Positions 59,090-64,000 of a stretch of DNA of 64,000 nucleotides are shown here, piece after piece. The stretch covers positions 1,054,001 to 1,118,000 of the forward strand of contig OZ017767.1 in NCBI GenBank assembly GCA_963969345.1. The letters run 5' to 3'. The number at the start of each line of letters is the position of its first letter. Position 1 is the stretch's first letter. A model generated the notes under the pieces. The model saw nothing but the letters and a program-made list of their open reading frames with translations. It did no database searches and was not told the DNA's origin. Source of the stretch: Turbatrix aceti. Lineage: Eukaryota; Nematoda; Chromadorea; Rhabditida; Panagrolaimidae. A program made the position numbers and the translations under genes.

Positions 59090-59365
59090 TCGGGTCGAAA
59101 TCCCGATTTCCCGAACTTGACATCTAATTCGTCTTTCCGGGTGCTCCCCGTGTTGCAGAACTTTGTTCTTACATTTCTGTCAGTACTGCTGGCCATTGTT
59201 ATCACATAAATTGTCGTATTGATCAATCTGATTTGGTGATAAGCCTCTGATTAGGGATTTACTTCAATTTTAAGTCATAACACCGATTTTCGAAACTTGA
59301 CGTCTAACTCGTCGTTCATAACGTTATTCTATGTCGCCGCAGCCTGCTCTTACATTTCTGGCTTT
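59090..59365. repeat. Imperfect tandem duplication, period about 180 bp
   Basis: CGAACTTGACATCTAATTCG near 59,112 matches CGAAACTTGACGTCTAACTC near 59,293, and CTTACATTTCTG recurs 180 bases apart (59,168 and 59,350). The first unit starts just after the U2 remnant. Confidence 0.6.
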
Positions 59366-59414
59366 ATCACTAAACGGTTTTAACAAAAAAACGTTTAATT
59401 TTTATCAATTGACA

Positions 59415-59632
59415 TTAGTGTTTATCTGATATCGTGATGATATCAGACGCCTGATTGATACTGTTATCAGTATCATATCAGTCAGACAAGAATTTTAACT
59501 ATCAACATGGTATCATGATGGCAAAATCGTAATTATCATATTTATTGATATCAGGTCTGATATCGTGATATCATGCCTGATATCGCAGTATCATATGCAT
59601 GCATCCTGATATCATTATCAGGTCATGATACC
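59415..59632. repeat. GATATC-rich block
   Basis: About 200 bases dominated by short palindromes (TGATATCGTGATGATATCA, CTGATATCATTATCAGG). GATATC or its one-base variants recur many times. No coding content. It could be a cruciform-prone satellite-like stretch. Confidence 0.7.
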
Positions 59633-59911
59633 TTTTTCTAATATAAGATCATATTGCAAAACTCCCCAAAAATATAGAAAGTTATCACACACTGTGCCCG
59701 GGCATATGCCCCCGACGAATAAAAGTTTTCGACGAATAAAAGTACACTCTACCAATTCTCCATCGCTCATCCGTTTTGCTATTGGCAGTTTTAACTTTAA
59801 AAATACAATTCGCGAGCGCTACTGCAGTTACTTGTTCTATATTTATCACAGTTAACTCCAAAATCTTTTTTCACCCAAGTGTTCAAATAATTGTTACAAA
59901 AAAATTTAATA

Positions 59912-61057
59912 TTATGAATGTGTCGATATCAATACTACAGAGGTAACATTTTTAGAAAAAACCAAATGTTTTTTAAATGCCCAAAAGTTCTTTCGGTACG
60001 GCACAATGAAACAGCAAATAAAGATAAACTCGATGGACGAATGACAGGTGATGACCATGAAGATGAAAAAAGTGCACGTCGATCCCCAGTTGTAGCCCAG
60101 CACAAAGAGTACGATCAAGGCAGCGAACGGCACTAACAGGAATAATAGAGCAAAACCAACTTGATACATGAGCAATTTGAACAGCTTAAACTAAATTAAA
60201 TATTATTAATGCGCATCATACGCACATTAGCATAAGTGCTTACCTGTATTTTAAAAGTTCTTTCAGAGAGGTACTTCCGACATTCGAGAAGCGCATGAAT
60301 CGTGTACAAGGTGGCGGTTATTGCCACTATGACAATCACAATTAAGGGAATTTCCATGGACGCGTATAACGAAGTGGCAGCGATGGTCATTTTGTTCCGG
60401 TCATAGCCTGTGACTTGGTGGTGCTCAAAAAAGAACCTGATAAAAGGAATTTGTGGTTCCAATTCTGAGAACGCAGTCGGCTCTTCCAATGGAACCACAA
60501 AACATACAACAAAAAGAAAACCAATGGTCACACAGACACCTGTAACATGAATGACAACGAGATTAAATGTACTGCTTGTGACGCGTGCCAGCATCGAATC
60601 AGTGCACATGGTGGATAAACGGTAAAACGCCATGGCAATGTTTGAGTAAGCAATAATAATAGCAGAGACGATCATGACACGCCAAGAAAGTTCATTTCTA
60701 ATGCCGATGATTTTAGGAAGCGGACCGATACCGTAAGTAGCTCCTACAGGGATTAAAAACACGGGTTTCCAGAGAACAAGGTGCATCGTCAGAGCATACG
60801 AGCAACAGCAGTGGCAGAGCAGGTAATATTTGAACCTGAAAGGAAGAAACTTTTAAAGAATTTTTTAAAAAAGCTTGAAAATGAGTTGCTTACGGAATCA
60901 TAGCAATTGTAGAATGTTTTAGTATTAAAAAAATTAAACGCGTAAATATTAACGTTGTGACCAGGTAAACGGTATCGATGAAATAGCAATACACGATGCT
61001 AAGTGTAGGATGATGGAGATCATCAAAAGTAATGGCAGAGTAGTTGAATTCTTGCAT
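59912..61057 (-). CDS. Serpentine receptor, class H-like (7TM chemoreceptor)
   Basis: Three minus-strand exons, 61057-60894, 60835-60244 and 60190-59912, join in phase to 344 residues. Seven hydrophobic segments can be read: TVYLVTTLIFTRLIFLIL; the LVLWKPVFLIPVGATYGIG segment; MIVSAIIIAYSNIAMAFY; VVIHVTGVCVTIGFLFVVCF; IPLIVIVIVAITATLYTI; LLFLLVPFAALIVLFVLG; and the TCHSSIEFIFICCFIVPYRK helix and its basic end. The YRKNFW C-terminal motif and the order of features match nematode SRH receptors, which sit in sensory neurons and detect odorants. A second, broken inverted copy begins at 63,036. Gene family membership beyond class H is uncertain. Confidence 0.85.
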
Positions 61058-61357
61058 TTTTTTACAACTGTCATTCACAACAAACTCTAACTGTAAATAA
61101 CATGACGGCATGTGCCATTGAGCAAAAATTCTATTTAAGTAAGACTTTGCCAAGAAGTATTTATGTAACTTTCACCCGATCTTAGCTACATAATTTATCT
61201 TTGCTTTTCGACAGGTGAATGTTTATTTTTACTATCAGAGTTGAAGTTTGTGTTTGTGCGTCACGAACAACATTTAGGTTTTCTAATTTTGTATGTGTAT
61301 TTATGTTTGGTTAACCTGCGACGCAAAAACGAGGTAGGTGAAAAAACATCTTTTCTA

Positions 61358-62506
61358 TTTTTTGATAACCGTGTCACAGCGCGTCAATAGGTCTCGACGC
61401 GAAAATTTTTTGAGTTTTTATAAAGTGTTGTGTATTCGCCGGCATTTTTCACATGTTCATGCATTCTCGTTCGTTTTGGCACTTTTCAGTGTAAACAGGC
61501 TAAGACTGAGCTAACTAATCGTCCTTGGGCTGAGTTGATAAATTATCGGAGAAATATGCTAGAAGGCGCTAAAGTTGCCTATTTTGAAAACGCATTTCAG
61601 GTTTTTTCTCCATACCTGTTGTGTACAGATGAATTCTGGGGCTGATACCGCTGCCCATACCTATAGCTTGGAGACCCACCCAACTTTACCTAGGTCGGCG
61701 ACTATTAGTTTTCGAGTTATTCACGATTTTATATTCAGTGCTTTCAGGTGCTCGCTTCGGTTTGGTCGAGGGAAGTCAAATATGCACGATTTCACTTTTC
61801 TGAGGTATATCGACCTCAAGGATGTCAAAGAACAAAAAATAAAACGGCTATCGTAACGCAGAAGCTCAATAAAAAATCACCAAAATATACGCGGTTTGCA
61901 CCTCTAGAAGAGAGGGGAACACTACGCGCGCACTAATGTTCCCCGTCCTCTCTTTGTTTTCAGCCAGTTTTGAAGGACCGTATCACAGCCTGTATTGAGC
62001 TTCTGCGTTACGATAGCCGTTTTATTTTTTGTTCTTTGACATCCTTGAGGTCGATATACCTCAGAAAAGTGAAATCGTGCATATTTGACTTCCCTCGACC
62101 AAACCGAAGCGAGCACCTGAAAGCACTGAATATAAAATCGTGAATAACTCGAAAACTAATAGTCGCCGACCTAGGTAAAGTTGGGTGGGTCTCCAAGCTA
62201 TAGGTATGGGCAACTCGGTATCAGCCCCAGAATTCATCTGTACACAACAGGTATGGAGAAAAAACCTGAAATGCGTTTTCAAAATAGGCAACTTTAGCGC
62301 CTTCTAGCATATTTCTCCGATAATTTATCAACTCAGCCCAAGGACGATTAGTTAGCTCAGTCTTAGCCTGTTTACACTGAAAAGTGCCAAAACGAACGAG
62401 AATGCATGAACATGTGAAAAATGCCGGCGAATACACAACACTTTATAAAAACTCAAAAAATTTTCGCGTCGAGACCTATTGACGCGCTGTGCCGTGTTAT
62501 CAAAAA
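61358..62506. mobile_element. Foldback element D (1.15 kb)
   Basis: Inverted repeat with 515-bp arms (61,358-61,873 and 61,993-62,506) and a 119-bp centre. Ends are TTTTTTGATAAC; shared internal parts include GACGCGAAAATTTTTTGAG and GGTCTCGACGCG. The centre has the inverted pair GAGAGGGGAAC / GTTCCCCGTCCTC. No transposase is seen. It lies in the spacer between the two head-to-head receptor copies. Confidence 0.88.
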
Positions 62507-62575
62507 ATTCAATGTAATTAAACGAAATATACTCACAGTTATCAAAAAATTTAACGTAATCAAACGAAATATTCA
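62496..62575. repeat. Two-copy 42-bp direct repeat
   Basis: GTTATCAAAAAATTC then AACGAAATAT, repeated with two substitutions at 62,538. It overlaps the right end of element D, so it may be a target-site or tail duplication. Confidence 0.65.
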
Positions 62576-63035
62576 AAATACGTACATCAAGTGAACATTA
62601 TATCATCATCCATGAGAAATTTGCTCGTTTAATTTTGTTTTTAATCAAAAAATTAAAAACAAAATGCTATAAAAATGTTGCTGGGTACATTGTTATAAAC
62701 GTTTTTTTTAAACGTCATACCATTTTTTTTCGTTGTCTACCACCCCCCATGTACGCCCATCATTGCATACATCAATAAATATTTTTGGTTCAGCACGCAC
62801 AATAACCTACTGCAACTAACAGAAATGAACTTCCACCTGCCAATAACGCAAGTTGCAAAGGTCATGCACAGAAAATATTTTTGACAGCTGATTGGTTGTT
62901 GCATGTTGGTTAATGCCATTCTTGGCATTTTTACTTGTCCTAAAAGACCTTAAAGTTTGCATAAGATGCATGAATTACAGTTTTTTTTTATATTTAATTG
63001 ATAGTTGTTGCTAAAATACATCTTAAGATAGAACA

Positions 63036-63367
63036 ATGCAGGAGTTTAACTACTCCGTGATTACCTTTGACGATCTCTATCATCCGACGCTGAGCGTCGT
63101 GTATTGCTACTACATGAATACCGTATACTTAATTACGACGTTAATATTTGTGCGTCTGGTGATTTTGATATTGAAACACTCGACAATTGCTATGATTCCG
63201 TGAGAAATACATTTTTAGAGTTTATCAAGTTCTATAACATGAGATACTATTTTTCAGGTTCAAATATTACCTGCTCTGCAATTGCTCGTGGTCGTATCTC
63301 AACATGACACACTTTGTTTTCTGGAAACCCGTGATCCTAATTCCTGTTACGGCCTGTTACGGTATAC
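63036..63367 (+). pseudogene. Serpentine receptor class H-like copy, truncated
   Basis: First exon 63036-63199 matches the minus-strand receptor residue for residue with conservative changes (MQEFNYSVITFDDLYHPTLS against MQEFNYSAITFDDLHHPTLS). The exon 2 start at 63258 matches through FWKPVILIPVTACYG. Homology stops at about 63,367, where GC-rich retrotransposon-like sequence begins, and most of exon 2 and exon 3 are absent in the window. Same splice phases. A pseudogene or a fusion with the element. Confidence 0.85.
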
Positions 63368-63770
63368 GGGGCGCTTGGCGTCCCGCCGGCCAAGCACCCG
63401 CGAGTGCGTGCGCCATCCCCGACGCCCGAACCGACGACACAGAAAGAACCCCGCACTGATCATCGACTACGCTACGTGCCTTCAGAGGAACCCCGGCGAA
63501 AGGAAGCGCGCTGGTCCCGTCGTGGCGACTGATGTGAGTCAGTCTTATCTCCCTGCTCGTGCGTGACTGGTTGGCCACGACGAGCTCTCTCTCTCCCTCT
63601 GTGTTGTTGTTGATTTTACTAAAACTCGTGTTGTGCCGAGATCTACGTGATTCGGCGAGGCTCAGTTGGGCTTCTGTATTTGTGCTACGAACCAGGAATA
63701 AAGCTACATCACGATTCGGAGCGACTACGGCGGAAGGGTTCAGGACTGCGGCGAGAAGCCTCGGCAGCAA
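63368..63770 (+). mobile_element. Putative LTR of a retrotransposon
   Basis: About 400 bp of GC-rich sequence between the receptor break and a primer-binding-site-like TTGGTGACGAGAG (63,771). It contains AATAAA (63,697-63,702) close to its right end, as expected for the R region. The left border is not fixed, since the receptor gene itself supplies TTACGGTAT. The right LTR lies outside the window. Confidence 0.5.
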
Positions 63771-63815
63771 TTGGTGACGAGAGAACCACGCCCGTTATTG
63801 GAAGTCAGACAGAAC

Positions 63816-64000
63816 ATGAACGACACCACATCGGGCCAGCCGACGGCAGATGACGATGATGTGTTCGCATCGCCGGGACAAGTCAACGTGCAAGCGACCG
63901 GAGAAGAATCGCCCCGCCACTCGACAGTGGCCGAAAGAAGTCACAGCACCGGCTCAATTGAGCGGTTGATGACGCCAAGAAACCGGAAGACGGTGAAACT
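63816..64000 (+). CDS. Start of a gag-like frame (partial)
   Basis: ATG at 63816, 45 bases after the primer-binding-site-like sequence. The frame runs open to the window edge and encodes a polar, Thr/Ser/Asp-rich start (NDTTSGQPTADDDDV). The position just after an LTR and PBS is the main support; the rest of the polyprotein is not visible. Confidence 0.45.
   Translation, partial: MNDTTSGQPTADDDDVFASPGQVNVQATGEESPRHSTVAERSHSTGSIERLMTPRNRKTVK

Noticed and set aside
1..64000. tRNA, rRNA, CRISPR or bacterial-type operon features
   Set aside because: I looked for tRNA arms, 5S-like boxes and regularly spaced repeats and saw none that I could support.

Overview
The window is nuclear DNA from a nematode, most likely a free-living rhabditid. 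It is AT-rich, and short introns end in T-rich CAG or TAG. Several start codons sit a few bases after a TTTTCAG-like site, as expected for trans-splicing. There are recognisable nematode families (serpentine class H receptors, BPI/LBP lipid-binding proteins, a divergent T-box factor, paxillin). All exon structures were built by hand from reading frame, GT/AG sites and phase.

Layout. 1-2.6 kb (-): RMI1, running off the left edge. 4.0-6.5 kb (+): secreted BPI/LBP-like protein. 6.8-7.1 kb (-): small zinc-ribbon protein. 11.7-14.3 kb (+): serine palmitoyltransferase LCB2. 14.8-16.4 kb (+): CK1/TTBK-like pseudokinase. 17.1-18.2 kb (+): Ser/Lys-rich orphan. 18.6-20.4 kb (-): large GTPase with a Cys/His C-terminal region. 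21.3-22.7 kb (-): orphan type I membrane protein. 23.5-23.9 kb (+): ISCA1. 24.7-26.2 kb (+): NAA40. 27.2-28.5 kb (+): T-box factor. 29.2-29.6 kb (-): cystatin-like secreted protein. 35.8-40.9 kb: two inverted, nearly identical intronless phosphoglycolate phosphatase genes flanking the Hikeshi gene. 44.3-46.2 kb (-): serine carboxypeptidase homologue lacking two catalytic residues. 52.2-56.4 kb (+): paxillin, with two candidate first exons. 58.2-59.0 kb: a microRNA-like hairpin and a broken U2 snRNA copy. 59.9-63.4 kb: an inverted pair of class H receptor genes. 63.4-64.0 kb: start of an LTR retrotransposon.

The gene-poor stretches (8.5-11.7, 29.6-35.8, 40.9-44.3, 46.2-52.2 kb) hold inverted-repeat transposable elements. 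These include a 614-bp foldback element nested in an older MITE with a 3-bp target duplication, a 2-kb TTAA-flanked foldback element, and a 1.15-kb foldback element between the two receptor copies.

The genes do not form one pathway. Sphingolipid synthesis, Fe-S assembly, histone N-terminal acetylation, Hsp70 import, adhesion and genome stability are represented by single genes. The most unexpected pattern spans the whole window: the oriented motif AAAAACTG. I found 19 copies on the + strand in the first 17 kb and none of its complement, CAGTTTTT. From 24 kb onward I found 33 complement copies and 2 forward ones. The two domains are separated by about 7.7 kb without either, and the pattern ignores transcription direction.
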